A DNA stretch of 64,000 nucleotides. Origin: Candidatus Scalindua sp. SCAELEC01. GTDB lineage: Bacteria > Planctomycetota > Brocadiia > Brocadiales > Scalinduaceae. The notes below the pieces were generated by a model. That model searched no databases. It saw nothing but the letters and a program-made list of their open reading frames with translations, and was not told the origin of the DNA. A program made the position numbers and the translations under genes. Location of the stretch: positions 37,401 through 101,400 of the forward strand of contig SHMT01000016.1 of assembly GCA_004282745.1 (NCBI GenBank), in the 5' to 3' direction. Shown here piece after piece: positions 36,810-46,515 of this stretch (its first letter is position 1; each line of letters starts with the position of its first letter).

Positions 36810-38039
36810 TTAGCAACTGATCAGGGAACCAACATCTGGTACGTTCTCAAACTCTTCTATGGATATTGGCAATTTAGCATTATCAGGAATAGTATCAATA
36901 AATTTCCGCCGATATGACTTACTTTGCATACGGCAAGTCGGATGACGTTTACTAAAATCAGGATGAGTGACCATCTTTTTCCAAATGGACTGAATCGGCA
37001 TATCTCGAACATTCCCAAAGTTGATGGGATTAAAATCGCAGGGATTAATATCCCCGTAAGCTGTCATATAAAACTGGGACTGGGCCCCGTAACAACCAAC
37101 CCCTTTAGGTGAATTAATCAAAGCCATTGCGTTTACACCCATCGGCTGATCCATTTCATGATACTTTTTTGCTAGGGCAATAAGTTCTCTTCTATCCTCT
37201 GAACTGAGAATCTTGGACGTATCTTTCAAAAACCTTCCCGAAGGGATACAATCAAAAATGGTGACTTCAGAGAAATTTTGCTGCTGAGCTATCTTCAACA
37301 ACTTTTCGACGTTACCATCCTTGATGCCTTCACTGGTAGCATACGTTGAAATACCGGTCAATATCCCCGCTTTCCTGCATCTTTCAGCACCCTCAAAGGC
37401 CTTCTCAAAACAGCCCGGAACAACCCTAAACTCATTATGCAATCCAGGCTCACTACTATCTATTGAAATATTTAGAGAAGCCAAGCCTGCCTCGGCCAAT
37501 CTATTAACATTTTCGTCTGTCAGCAAAAGCCCATTGGTAAAGATCATTGCTATGGCCTTTGATTTGTCGATGTATTCAATGAGCTCAAAGAGCTCTTTAC
37601 GTAACAGCGGTTCTCCACCCACATAAATTACCAGGCTCGCCCCCAGATCTAACGCTCCACTTACTACGGTCTTAATCTCTTCAACCGTAAGCTCTCTTTT
37701 TTTATGATCGATAAACGGGTCGGCACTACAATGTATACACCGGCATTGACAGCTATGAGTTATCGCCAAATTGGCCGTGACGGGAAAAGCCATTTTGGTA
37801 AGCATCATCCTGAGCTTCCGAGTAAGGAAACGCATTCCCGCTTCACTCGGAAAAGGTGGATTATAAAGGTTATATACGTGGCCACCATTTACTTTTGCAA
37901 TGACCTTTAACTCATTCAGTTTCCCAAAAAACTGATCTACATACGGCTGCATCATTTCGCCTAATGCACCACCTGCTTTTCCTATAATATTATCATTTTC
38001 AATCTTAGCATCTATATGCAAAAAGTCAAAAGTGCTCAT
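36810..38039 (-). CDS. Radical SAM/SPASM-type protein of the lipid A operon
   Basis: The 409-residue protein has a radical SAM core with ITHSCQCRCIHCSADP (CxxxCxxC, about 92-107), YVGGEPLLR and SIDSSEPGLHNEFR. C-terminal SPASM-like cysteines follow: GCYGAQSQFYMTAYGDINPCDFNP and the later TCRM. The N-terminal 70 residues are unassigned. Its ATG overlaps the stop of the Gfo/Idh/MocA gene (ATGA), so it is the last member of the long prs-to-lpx array. Such enzymes modify peptides, lipids or cofactors; position suggests envelope or lipid A modification, but this is inference. Confidence 0.85.
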   Translation of the reverse strand: MSTFDFLHIDAKIENDNIIGKAGGALGEMMQPYVDQFFGKLNELKVIAKVNGGHVYNLYNPPFPSEAGMRFLTRKLRMMLTKMAFPVTANLAITHSCQCRCIHCSADPFIDHKKRELTVEEIKTVVSGALDLGASLVIYVGGEPLLRKELFELIEYIDKSKAIAMIFTNGLLLTDENVNRLAEAGLASLNISIDSSEPGLHNEFRVVPGCFEKAFEGAERCRKAGILTGISTYATSEGIKDGNVEKLLKIAQQQNFSEVTIFDCIPSGRFLKDTSKILSSEDRRELIALAKKYHEMDQPMGVNAMALINSPKGVGCYGAQSQFYMTAYGDINPCDFNPINFGNVRDMPIQSIWKKMVTHPDFSKRHPTCRMQSKSYRRKFIDTIPDNAKLPISIEEFENVPDVGSLISC

Positions 38040-39073
38040 ACTTTTCCCTCCGACTGGTTTAAGTTTGATGATTTTAGGTTTTTCCTGATCTCGCCTTCTA
38101 TGATAGTCGCGGTTTTTATGGCCTTTATCCCTTCTTCTCCAGGAACAACAGAGTTCTCCCTATTCCTTACACATCTCACGAAGGATTCGAGCTCCTTTTT
38201 CAAAGGTTCCTCGTTGTCCATCCTAATTCGTTCTATTTTCAGTAAATCGCCAAACACAAAATCCTTTAGGTCTTTAATGGACGAAACATCAGTATCTTCA
38301 ACATTTATAGAATTAAGCGTCAATTTCGGAGACTTCCTATAAATAATAGCCTCTTGTTTCTGATAATCAAGCGAAATATAGGAATCCTCTGAAAATAAAC
38401 GGATTTTTCTCATTGGCTCAAAAGATACCCGGCTTGCCGTAATGTTAGCCACGCAACCATTTTCGAATTGAATCCGTGCATTTGCAATATCTTCTCTATT
38501 CGATATAACGTTTACGCCCACCGCATCAATTTTTTTCACTTTAGATTTAGCTAAAAAAAGTATGATATCGATATCATGGATCATCAAATCTAAGACAACA
38601 CCAATATCAGCAGACCGAAACGTAAAAGGGCTCAACCTGTGGCACTCAATAAATTTCAATGATGTATCAATCTTTTGGATTGCCTGCAGAGCCGGATTAA
38701 ACCGCTCAATATAACCTGCCTGCAAGACAGACCCATGTTTCCTCCCCAGCCGAATCAAATCCTCTGCCTCAGAAATAGTACCTGTCATGGGTTTTTCCAC
38801 CAATACGTTAATACCATTACTAATTAACTCTTTCGCTATTTCATAATGATATTTGGTGGGAACCACGACACTAGCCGCGTCTACTTCCCCAATAATCTCT
38901 TTACAGGAACGATAAAATTTTGTCCTACAACGCTTCGCAACTCTTTCTCCCTGCGCACAGTCTGTATCCACAACACCACAGAGATTCACATCCGGCATTT
39001 CGGCATAAATACGTGCATGCTCCTTACCGAGATGTCCCACTCCAATTACGGCAATATTTATTTTTTTATCCAC
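38036..39073 (-). CDS. Gfo/Idh/MocA oxidoreductase next to lpxA (GnnA-like candidate)
   Basis: The 345-residue NAD(P)-dependent sugar oxidoreductase has the Rossmann motif IAVIGVGHLGKEHARIYAEMP (about 6-26) and the catalytic EKP in NVLVEKPMTGTISEA. A C-terminal alpha/beta domain has MIHDIDIILFLAKSK. It begins directly at the end of lpxA. In some bacteria the oxidoreductase beside lpxA is GnnA, which with the aminotransferase GnnB makes 3-amino UDP-GlcNAc for amide-linked lipid A. No gnnB is seen here, so the exact reaction stays open. Confidence 0.82.
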   Translation of the reverse strand: MDKKINIAVIGVGHLGKEHARIYAEMPDVNLCGVVDTDCAQGERVAKRCRTKFYRSCKEIIGEVDAASVVVPTKYHYEIAKELISNGINVLVEKPMTGTISEAEDLIRLGRKHGSVLQAGYIERFNPALQAIQKIDTSLKFIECHRLSPFTFRSADIGVVLDLMIHDIDIILFLAKSKVKKIDAVGVNVISNREDIANARIQFENGCVANITASRVSFEPMRKIRLFSEDSYISLDYQKQEAIIYRKSPKLTLNSINVEDTDVSSIKDLKDFVFGDLLKIERIRMDNEEPLKKELESFVRCVRNRENSVVPGEEGIKAIKTATIIEGEIRKNLKSSNLNQSEGKV

Positions 39074-39898
39074 CTAACTCTTTCGCATTTCTGCCTCTAG
39101 CGGCCTTAAAGACTCTCTGTGCCTACCCGATTTCCCTTTATCAATATCTTTAAAAAACTCTATCAATACCTTAATTTCCGGCAGCAATCTTCTCTGGTTT
39201 TCTAACTCTGCCAAAATCTTATTTCTGTCCAGGATTTCGGAACGAAACAATTGCCTAAAAGCATCCTTTATGGCACAAATTAATTCCTGTGAAAAACCTG
39301 CTCTTTCAAGACCAACGATATTTACCTGCCGTACTTTTGCAGGGTTGCCCTCTACGATCATGTAGGGAGGAACGTCCTGCACTATCCTCGTAAGCCCACC
39401 AACGTAAGAATATTGACCAATAGTTACAAATGGTTGTATCGCGGCATACCCCATTAATTTTGAAAATTTTTCTACCTTTACGTGCCCACCCAGAAGAACA
39501 CCATTTGCGAGCAAAACATGATCTTTTATGATACAATCATGCGCTATGTGAGAGCAGGCCATAAAAAAATTGTTATCTCCGATAATGGTCTCTCCGCCGC
39601 CTTTTACTGTTCCCGTATTGACGGTGATACATTCTCGAAAAATGTTCTTGTTTCCAATTGTCAGCTTTGTCTGCTCACCATGATACTTGAAATCTTGAGG
39701 TTCAGAACCAATCACCGTGTAAGGATGGAAAACATTTTGATCTCCAATGGCCGTGTAACCCGTAATAGTAACACTATTTTTAATAACGTTGCCATCAGCT
39801 ATTTCCACCTTTTCACCAATTACCGAGAAAGGCCCAATTTCAACATCATTGCCAATCTTCGCCTCCGGGTGAATTATGGCGGTAGGATGTATCTTCAT
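39074..39898 (-). CDS. lpxA: UDP-N-acetylglucosamine acyltransferase
   Basis: LpxA transfers the first acyl chain in lipid A synthesis. The 274 residues open with hexapeptide repeats of the left-handed beta helix (IHPTAIIHPEAKIGNDVEIGPF and following). They include the substrate-binding stretch NIFRECITVNTGTVKGGG and HIAHDCIIKDHV with the catalytic histidine, and end in a helical C-terminal domain. It lies 21 nt after lpxC, before the Gfo/Idh/MocA gene, in the order expected for a lipid A operon. Confidence 0.96.
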   Translation of the reverse strand: MKIHPTAIIHPEAKIGNDVEIGPFSVIGEKVEIADGNVIKNSVTITGYTAIGDQNVFHPYTVIGSEPQDFKYHGEQTKLTIGNKNIFRECITVNTGTVKGGGETIIGDNNFFMACSHIAHDCIIKDHVLLANGVLLGGHVKVEKFSKLMGYAAIQPFVTIGQYSYVGGLTRIVQDVPPYMIVEGNPAKVRQVNIVGLERAGFSQELICAIKDAFRQLFRSEILDRNKILAELENQRRLLPEIKVLIEFFKDIDKGKSGRHRESLRPLEAEMRKS

Positions 39899-39919
39899 TT
39901 TCAGGCACCATACTCCAAC

Positions 39920-40792
39920 TTAATTATTCGTTTGATTTTTTGATATCTCTATAATCTTTTTTGCCATGCGAGCATTAAGAGAGTGGCCAGATTTGGTTGC
40001 AATGATACGTGCATGCAAAACTAGATTTGTCAAATAGAGGTCACCGATGATATCTAAAATCTTATGCCGAGCACATTCATCAGGAAATCTCAGGGTTGCC
40101 GGCACCATTGATAACGGTTTTGTTATCGTACCATCCTCTTGCAAAACAAAAGTATTATCATCTGTAATACCCTTCCCCAAACCTAACCTTCTAAACTCTT
40201 CAACTGCAGTACTTAAGCCAAATGTCCTGGCAGGCGCTATCTGAGTGAAAAAATTTTGCTCAGTCAGCTCTATCTCAAAGCATTGACGGTTTAAGAACGA
40301 ACCATTGAAATCAAGTATATACGAAAGCGAAAGGCCTTTACCCCAAGGCAAGGCTACAATACTCGCATCGCCATCTCTCACCTCCAATTTACTTTGTAAA
40401 AAGAGATCCCTTTTCGGTTTTTCTAAATGCACCACACCCGCTTCTTTTAGTAATCGGGAGAACAAAAGTGAACTCCCATCACCTGCTGGAACCTCATTTC
40501 CGCTTAGTTCGATTTCTATGTTATCAATGCCAAGACCCGCCAGAGCCGCCATCACGTGCTCAATACTTTTTACACCAACACCATCTTTCCGCAGGGAAAT
40601 ATTCAGCTTACAATCGGACACCGATTCAGTAGTTGCAGAAATCAACGGGCGACCTTCAACATCACTTCGCACAAAAGAGACACCGGTATCCTCAGGGGAA
40701 GGCTTAAAACAGAGCTTCGTTTTTTCCCCCGTAAATAATCCAACACCCGAATATTCTACCACTGTTCCAATCGTCCTTTGTTGGTTATTCAA
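39920..40792 (-). CDS. lpxC: UDP-3-O-acyl-N-acetylglucosamine deacetylase
   Basis: LpxC is the zinc deacetylase committing to lipid A synthesis. It shows VGLFTGEKTKLCFKP, the zinc histidine in SIEHVMAALAGLGIDNIEIEL, EVPAGDGSS, FGL in the middle, and the HxxxD pair of RHKILDIIGDLYL (around residue 240), then KSGHSLN near the end. At 290 residues it is a stand-alone LpxC without a FabZ fusion. It begins 2 nt after the OmpH-like gene and precedes lpxA. Confidence 0.97.
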   Translation of the reverse strand: MNNQQRTIGTVVEYSGVGLFTGEKTKLCFKPSPEDTGVSFVRSDVEGRPLISATTESVSDCKLNISLRKDGVGVKSIEHVMAALAGLGIDNIEIELSGNEVPAGDGSSLLFSRLLKEAGVVHLEKPKRDLFLQSKLEVRDGDASIVALPWGKGLSLSYILDFNGSFLNRQCFEIELTEQNFFTQIAPARTFGLSTAVEEFRRLGLGKGITDDNTFVLQEDGTITKPLSMVPATLRFPDECARHKILDIIGDLYLTNLVLHARIIATKSGHSLNARMAKKIIEISKNQTNN

Positions 40793-40794
40793 CC

Positions 40795-41397
40795 TTACTT
40801 CTTCCCCTGAGATTTTCTGTAACTGGCATTAAGGCTATCTACTACCCTTGACGTAATATCAACTGCTTTTGAATGATAGAGAACGGTTCTTATTCCTATC
40901 TTGAATTGTAAATCCGACATCTGGCCGCTTTTTAGTTCAGGTTCCTCTTTTTTAATGATAAGGTCGTACCCCTCTTTTTTCCCAATCACTTCCACTTCTT
41001 TTACGACAATACCATAAACCGTCTCAAAAAACTCTCTATACCTTTTCAATAATTGCCTCTCTGCAAACTTTGCATACCCTTCAAGCTCAACACTTTTCCT
41101 CTCCAGCAGTTCTTCATTTTTTCTTCTACTGTCACTCCCTAGATCGAGCAATTGAGTCTCTTCATCTAGATTGATAATCTCTTTCTTTTTTTTGTTTATC
41201 TCATTTTGAAAATCCTTCTCGAAACCTTTCAATTCTTTGTCCAGAGCCTCACGTTTTTCATATTTTTCAAATACACCACTTATATCAACAACGGCAATTT
41301 TCAACTCCTTTGCTTCAACATTTGTACCAACCAGCAGTAGTAATAAGAAACAAGACAAAAAACACACAGACGAAAGTCTCAATAGAAATATTTTCAT
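40795..41397 (-). CDS. OmpH/Skp-like periplasmic chaperone
   Basis: The mature part begins KELKIAVVDISGVFEKYEKREALDKELKGFEKDF, the opening of OmpH/Skp proteins, followed by a long charged coiled coil (about 45-125) and YDLIIKKEEP. A signal peptide is clear after ATG 41397 (MKIFLLRLSSVCFLSCFLLLLL). This start, preceded by AAAGGA, gives 200 residues and avoids overlap with bamA. Skp holds unfolded outer-membrane proteins for the Bam complex, which fits its place directly after bamA. Confidence 0.9.
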   Translation of the reverse strand: MKIFLLRLSSVCFLSCFLLLLLVGTNVEAKELKIAVVDISGVFEKYEKREALDKELKGFEKDFQNEINKKKKEIINLDEETQLLDLGSDSRRKNEELLERKSVELEGYAKFAERQLLKRYREFFETVYGIVVKEVEVIGKKEGYDLIIKKEEPELKSGQMSDLQFKIGIRTVLYHSKAVDITSRVVDSLNASYRKSQGKK

Positions 41398-41446
41398 TAC
41401 AATCACGTCCTTTCCCAGTTTTTGGAGAACTAAAAAATAATTATTT

Positions 41447-43795
41447 TTAAAAGCCAGACCCACCAAAATTAAATGTTATGGTCTGTGTATCATCTTCACT
41501 TTTCCTTATGAGAGGAATACCAAAGTCTACGGATATAACAGAATTTCCTAAAAATGGCACACGCATACGGACACCAAAACCAACCGAAGCACGCATGTTA
41601 TTCAAATTAATATCAGTAACGTCACTGTCCGTTTTACCTGCATCAATAAAAAACGCACCTCTGGCCATATCAGTATAAACCGGCATGGTGTACTCTATCG
41701 ATCCAAGCATGAGAACCTCACCGCCAACTTGCTCCGTGGTTTCAGGATCAATATTTCCAACACCCCGAAAACTAAAACCCCGTATCGACCCAGAACCTCC
41801 AGCCCAGAAACGCTCAAAAGTCGGAACAGGTTCATCCGTAGTATTTTCAACCATGCCAAATGTACCGCCAAATGAGAGGATGTGCTTCCCCCACCCAGGA
41901 AAGTCAAAGAGGGTTTTATATTTTTTAGCGCTCAATGTAAATTTAACAATATCAACATCGAGACAAGCCACTTGAAGGGAAGACTCTGCCTGATAACCCT
42001 TCGAAGGTACAAATCGATCATCCCGGGTATCCAGATTGGCCCGCAATTCCAGCGATAATTTGGTATTACTACCCTCCGAATCATTAATAATTGACGGGGC
42101 ATTACCATCGACGTTCTGCACACCAATAACCTCGTAACTTGGAGTAAGTTTTAGCGTTAATCCTGGCAAGACCTGCTTACCAACGGTAATCTTGGCACCC
42201 TTTCTCTCCTCGTCATAATCTTCCCTGGAACGCCTAAAAATAAAGGCGTTTAAGCCCAAGTTGTAACCGGAGTCGAAAACTGCGGGATTTTGAAATGAAA
42301 ACAGACCTTCTGTCCTTTGAAAACCAGGACTGAACCTTAATGTCACCACATGGCCTCCACCTCGAAAGGCGTTGCCAGAAACAAAATCATTCCAACTCTT
42401 AGGCAAATCAAACAAATCGAAATTCTTATCCGTATAGGACACATCCGCAAACAGACCGACGTTAGCACCAAGACCACCACCAAAACGTAAAAGACCCGTT
42501 CGCCCCTCCTTCACCTCCACAAGCACATTTCTGGTATTTGGTTTTGACCCCGGTTCATAGTCAATGTTGGTTGGGATACCAGATTCGTTATCAAAAAAGC
42601 CTGTCTGTACAAGCCTTTGCTGGCTAATACGAACCTTTTCAGTATCAAGTCTCTCCCCCGGATAAAAAAGCAACTCTCTTCGTATCACATTATCCTTTGT
42701 CTTGTCATTACCAGAAATGGAGATTTTTTCAATGAAGACCCTCTCTTTTTCTTGAATGTCATAAAATACGTCAACTTCGGGCTTATCCATGCTATACTTA
42801 TGACTTACCTTTACATCTGTATCAACGTATCCCTGCCTTCCATAAGAATTTCTAATTTTCTCTGAATCTTTTTGGAGGGTTTCCGGCATAAAAGGATCCC
42901 CCTTCGCCAATTCAAGAATTTCCTGTATCTCAGAATCCGTAAAAAGTTTGTTTCCATTGACATGTGTAGCACCAACATAGTAACGGTCACCCTCGTCTAT
43001 CAAGAGCGTAATATACATCTGAGACCTATCAGGACTAAATTGGATTTTAGCATCGACATCGGCATCCAACCATCCACCGCTCCCATAAAAGGCCTTGATC
43101 CTATCTTTGCCTTCGTCGAGCTTATCCTGGTTATAGATACCGGGAAAAACGATACGGGGAAAACTTCTTTTTTTCAGCGGCAATAGCTTCAAAAGTTTTT
43201 TTTCCTTGAATATACTATTACCTTCAATACGTATATCCCCGATAAAAACTTTAGAGCCCTCTCTTACATGAAAAACAATGTCTACATACCCATTTGATTC
43301 CTCTTCTACACTTACGACATCGGCAAAATGAAACCCTTTTTCCCGGTAAAGTTCCCTGATTTTATCTTCACCAAATTGTTTTAAATAAGATCTTAAATAA
43401 TCGCCTTTTCTTATTTCAACGACCGCTTCAAGACTACTTGTCCTAACCTTACTGTTACCGACAAATGATACATTTCTCACAACCGGGCGCTCGGTCACAA
43501 GAAAAACCAGTAAAATTCCATCCTCAAAAGGCTCTAGTTCAACCTCAATGTTATTAAAAAATCCCAGTGACCAAATCGCATCAACATCCTGACCTACCGC
43601 TTGTGCATCATAGCTATCACCAACCCTTATCTTAGTCGCCGCCTTTACCGACAAGGCACTTACCCGCTTACAACCCCTTACCTCAATTTTTTTTATATTG
43701 ACTTCCGAAGACCCTTCCTGGGCAAAAGGTGCTCCAGCGACCACCAGCAATGATATTACTATTGTGACAGCAACAATCGTGTATTTGCATAACAT
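41447..43795 (-). CDS. bamA: Outer membrane protein assembly factor BamA
   Basis: The 782-residue Omp85 protein inserts beta-barrel proteins into the outer membrane. A signal peptide (about 1-25) precedes five POTRA-like repeats (about 30-420), each with the GN.. turn (FVGNSKVRTSSLEAVV, IEGNSIFKEKKLLKLL, VNGNKLFTDSEIQEIL, ISGNDKTKDNVIRREL). The barrel contains the conserved FWAGGSGSIRGFSFRGVG and ends in phenylalanine. It starts 3 nt after dnaB and is followed by the Skp-like gene, the usual Bam arrangement. Confidence 0.96.
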   Translation of the reverse strand: MLCKYTIVAVTIVISLLVVAGAPFAQEGSSEVNIKKIEVRGCKRVSALSVKAATKIRVGDSYDAQAVGQDVDAIWSLGFFNNIEVELEPFEDGILLVFLVTERPVVRNVSFVGNSKVRTSSLEAVVEIRKGDYLRSYLKQFGEDKIRELYREKGFHFADVVSVEEESNGYVDIVFHVREGSKVFIGDIRIEGNSIFKEKKLLKLLPLKKRSFPRIVFPGIYNQDKLDEGKDRIKAFYGSGGWLDADVDAKIQFSPDRSQMYITLLIDEGDRYYVGATHVNGNKLFTDSEIQEILELAKGDPFMPETLQKDSEKIRNSYGRQGYVDTDVKVSHKYSMDKPEVDVFYDIQEKERVFIEKISISGNDKTKDNVIRRELLFYPGERLDTEKVRISQQRLVQTGFFDNESGIPTNIDYEPGSKPNTRNVLVEVKEGRTGLLRFGGGLGANVGLFADVSYTDKNFDLFDLPKSWNDFVSGNAFRGGGHVVTLRFSPGFQRTEGLFSFQNPAVFDSGYNLGLNAFIFRRSREDYDEERKGAKITVGKQVLPGLTLKLTPSYEVIGVQNVDGNAPSIINDSEGSNTKLSLELRANLDTRDDRFVPSKGYQAESSLQVACLDVDIVKFTLSAKKYKTLFDFPGWGKHILSFGGTFGMVENTTDEPVPTFERFWAGGSGSIRGFSFRGVGNIDPETTEQVGGEVLMLGSIEYTMPVYTDMARGAFFIDAGKTDSDVTDINLNNMRASVGFGVRMRVPFLGNSVISVDFGIPLIRKSEDDTQTITFNFGGSGF

Positions 43796-43798
43796 AGT

Positions 43799-45145
43799 TT
43801 AATATTCATCCAAAGAAACATCGGTATTGCAATTTTCAAATCTTAAAAATTGTCGCAAAAAAGTCAGGGCTATTTTACCTACAGGCCCGTTTCTCTGCTT
43901 TGCGACATTTAATTCAACCATACCAGGGTTTTTACTCGGGTCGTAATAATCGTCCCTATGCAACAGCATAATAACATCAGCATCTTGCTCTATAGAACCC
44001 GACTCTCTTAAATCTGAAATCCTTGGTTTGTGCCCTTCACGTGTCTCCACCGAGCGGTTCAGCTGTGACACAGCAATAACCGGTATTTTCAATTCACGGG
44101 CCAACGCTTTTAAGCCCCGAGATATAACAGAAATTTCCTGCTGCCGGCTCTCCCCACCTCTGCCTTCCATAAGCTGGAGATAGTCTATAATAATGAGTTG
44201 AATATCATGTTGAGCCTTAAGGCGTCGAGCCTTAGCTCGCAACTCTAGTACGCTCAGCCCAGGTGTTTCGTCTATAAAAATAGCCGCCTCCGACAATACA
44301 CCCATGGATAAAGGAAGCTTTGACCATTGATTATCATCGAGTTTTCCCGTCCGCATCAAGTGCGCATCGATCTTTGCATGCGAACACAACATATTTTGTG
44401 CAACTTGCTGTGCCGCCATTTCCATTGAGAAAATCACGGTAGCTTTTTTTTCATTCGCACCAACATTTTCTGCCAAGTTCAGAGTGAAGCTTGTCTTTCC
44501 CATACTTGGCCTAGCGGCAACAATAATCAGTTCTGAATCTTGCAAGCCTGAAGTTATGTCGTCTAGATCATAAAAGCCCGTCGACAAGCCCGTAAGCTTA
44601 CTCTCCCTTTCGTGCAAAATTTCTAAACGATCAAAAGTATTATTGAGTATTTCGTAAAGCTTTGTTGTGGGATGTGAAAGTTTCTGCTGTGTTATGTCAA
44701 ATATTGATCTTTCAGCCAAATCTAACAGCTCGTCAGACTCCAAGGATTCATGATATGCCTTCTGTTGAATGTTTGTCGTAGCGGCGATCAATTCACGCTT
44801 TATCGCTTTTTCACGAACTATCTTTGCATAGAATTCGACATTTGCAGTTATTGGAACGGACTCTTCCAGTTCCATTAAATATTCAACACCACCGACCTTA
44901 TCGAGCAAAGAGCGTTTAAAAAGCTCATCTTTCAGAATAACAAGGTCAACAACCCGCTGCTTATCATACAAATTAATGATAGCTTCGTAAATATGGATAT
45001 GGGCAGTTTTATAAAAACTTTTCTCACTCAATACTTGCGCAACAAGGCCAATCGTTTCATTGTCAATCAGCATTGAGCCCAGAACGCTTATTTCTGCCTC
45101 CATACTATAAGGCTGTACTTTTTCCTGAATCAACGCGTTCGACAT
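43799..45145 (-). CDS. dnaB: Replicative DNA helicase
   Basis: DnaB unwinds DNA at the replication fork as a hexamer. The N-terminal domain (about 10-110) opens PYSMEAEISVLGSMLIDNETI. The RecA-type domain has the H1 motif IIVAARPSMGKTSFTLNLA (about 210-228), SMEMAAQQVAQNML, LIIIDYLQLM and SDLRESGSIEQDADVIMLL. The 448-residue length is normal and there is no intein. Placement after rplI is a common bacterial order. Confidence 0.97.
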   Translation of the reverse strand: MSNALIQEKVQPYSMEAEISVLGSMLIDNETIGLVAQVLSEKSFYKTAHIHIYEAIINLYDKQRVVDLVILKDELFKRSLLDKVGGVEYLMELEESVPITANVEFYAKIVREKAIKRELIAATTNIQQKAYHESLESDELLDLAERSIFDITQQKLSHPTTKLYEILNNTFDRLEILHERESKLTGLSTGFYDLDDITSGLQDSELIIVAARPSMGKTSFTLNLAENVGANEKKATVIFSMEMAAQQVAQNMLCSHAKIDAHLMRTGKLDDNQWSKLPLSMGVLSEAAIFIDETPGLSVLELRAKARRLKAQHDIQLIIIDYLQLMEGRGGESRQQEISVISRGLKALARELKIPVIAVSQLNRSVETREGHKPRISDLRESGSIEQDADVIMLLHRDDYYDPSKNPGMVELNVAKQRNGPVGKIALTFLRQFLRFENCNTDVSLDEY

Positions 45146-45211
45146 TAGATAATTTTGTGTTTGCTGACGTTCCTGCGAGGTGAATTATATCAAAAGGGAT
45201 TTTGTGTGGCG

Positions 45212-45727
45212 CTACATCTTTTTGCCAGGCGTGCTTTCAGTAGGAAGCTCTTGCGATTCCACTTGAGGGCTTGCAGAATCTTCAGATTCGCTCACAACTC
45301 GCACACTGCATTCTGACTTAACTTCAGGGTGCAACACTACTAGCACCTTATATTCACCACATTTTTTTATAGGAGCCTCAAGGTTAACCATATTTTCATC
45401 CACAGAAAAACCTTTACCGGAAAGAATTTCAGCAACATGAGACGCCGCCACAGAACCAAAGAGTTTTCCCTCTTTGTTTGTTTTAACGGTTATCGTGCAT
45501 AACGTTTTTGAAATATCATTTGCTATCGCTTGTAATTTTTCAACTTCTTCACGGTATAACACCTCTTGCTTCTGTCTTTTATTATTCAACTGCTCAATAT
45601 TTCCAGGGTTTATGTTAGTAGCAAACCTTTTAGGTAAAAGATAGTTCCTCGCATAACCATTTGCCACATCTACTATGTCACCAATTTTACCCAGTTTCTT
45701 GATATCTTTTTTTAGTAATATCTTCAT
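45212..45727 (-). CDS. rplI: Large ribosomal subunit protein bL9
   Basis: The N-terminal domain MKILLKKDIKKLGKIGDIVDVANGYARNYLLPKRFAT is the bL9 signature. A long connecting helix and a C-terminal rRNA-binding domain follow (about 80-148), and then an extra tail of about 20 residues rich in S, E and P. It lies 40 nt after rpsR and 66 nt before dnaB in the rpsF-ssb-rpsR-rplI series. Confidence 0.96.
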   Translation of the reverse strand: MKILLKKDIKKLGKIGDIVDVANGYARNYLLPKRFATNINPGNIEQLNNKRQKQEVLYREEVEKLQAIANDISKTLCTITVKTNKEGKLFGSVAASHVAEILSGKGFSVDENMVNLEAPIKKCGEYKVLVVLHPEVKSECSVRVVSESEDSASPQVESQELPTESTPGKKM

Positions 45728-45767
45728 GTAATTGTTCTATTTAAATGTTTTTAAAACTCGCTTGCAT

Positions 45768-46025
45768 TTATGCAACATATGGCAACAAAGCCATAAATCT
45801 TGCCCTTTTTAAGGCAGTCTTGACAGAACGCTGATGGGTGGAGCAATTCCCCGATCGCCTCTTCGAAAGCAATCTGGACTGACTTCCCATAAGCTTCTGT
45901 AAGTATTTCAAATCTTTATAATCAACCTCATCCATTTTCATCCGACAAAACCTACACTTGTTAGTTAATTCCGCATATTTATTCTTCTTTTGCGAAGAAT
46001 TTTTATGCGATTTCCTTCTATCCAT
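45768..46025 (-). CDS. rpsR: Small ribosomal subunit protein bS18
   Basis: Conserved features are KCRFCRMKMDEVDYKDLKYLQKLM and SGNCSTHQRSVKTALKRARFMALLPYV. The CxxC in the first segment suggests a zinc-binding (C+) form. The start is either ATG 46025, with AGGAG 10 nt upstream, or a GTG two codons earlier. The length of 85 residues is normal. Confidence 0.95.
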   Translation of the reverse strand: MDRRKSHKNSSQKKNKYAELTNKCRFCRMKMDEVDYKDLKYLQKLMGSQSRLLSKRRSGNCSTHQRSVKTALKRARFMALLPYVA

Positions 46026-46064
46026 CAGCACAGCGCTCCTGTATGTTAATAAAAAAATTGTACA

Positions 46065-46496
46065 CTAAAACGGTATCTCCTCACCGCTCATATCAGGCAG
46101 ACCACCTGAAGACTGACCACTCTCGTCCGCTTCAGGAAAAGTACCAGACCCTCCGCCTTTACCAGACCCACTACCAATAAACTGAAAATTTTCTGCAACC
46201 ACCCGCAAAACACTGCGTTTTTGCCCCTCTTTTGTTTCCCATTGATTAAACTGCAATCTACCCTCAATAAATATTGGGTTACCCTTACTGAAATACTCAT
46301 TAATAACTTCAGCCCGCCTTCCAAATGCATTTATATCAACGAAGCAGACCTCCTCTTTCTTCTCACTATTTTGCCCCGTCCACGTCCTGTTCACGGCGAT
46401 ACCAAAGCTCGCAACTGCTGTACCACTAGGCGTATACCTGAGCTCAGGATCCCTAGTAAGATTCCCCATTAAATACACTTTATTAAGACTTGCCAT
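46065..46496 (-). CDS. ssb: Single-stranded DNA-binding protein
   Basis: SSB coats single-stranded DNA. The OB-fold covers residues 1-110: MASLNKVYLMGNLTRDPELRYTPSGTAVASFGIAVNR and FVDINAFGRRAEVINEYFSKGNPIFIEGRLQ. A glycine/serine-rich linker leads to the acidic tip DMSGEEIPF, which recruits partner proteins. ATG 46496 is preferred over the adjoining GTG. It sits between rpsF and rpsR. Confidence 0.97.
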   Translation of the reverse strand: MASLNKVYLMGNLTRDPELRYTPSGTAVASFGIAVNRTWTGQNSEKKEEVCFVDINAFGRRAEVINEYFSKGNPIFIEGRLQFNQWETKEGQKRSVLRVVAENFQFIGSGSGKGGGSGTFPEADESGQSSGGLPDMSGEEIPF

Positions 46497-46515
46497 CACT
46501 TACCCTTTTTTGACT

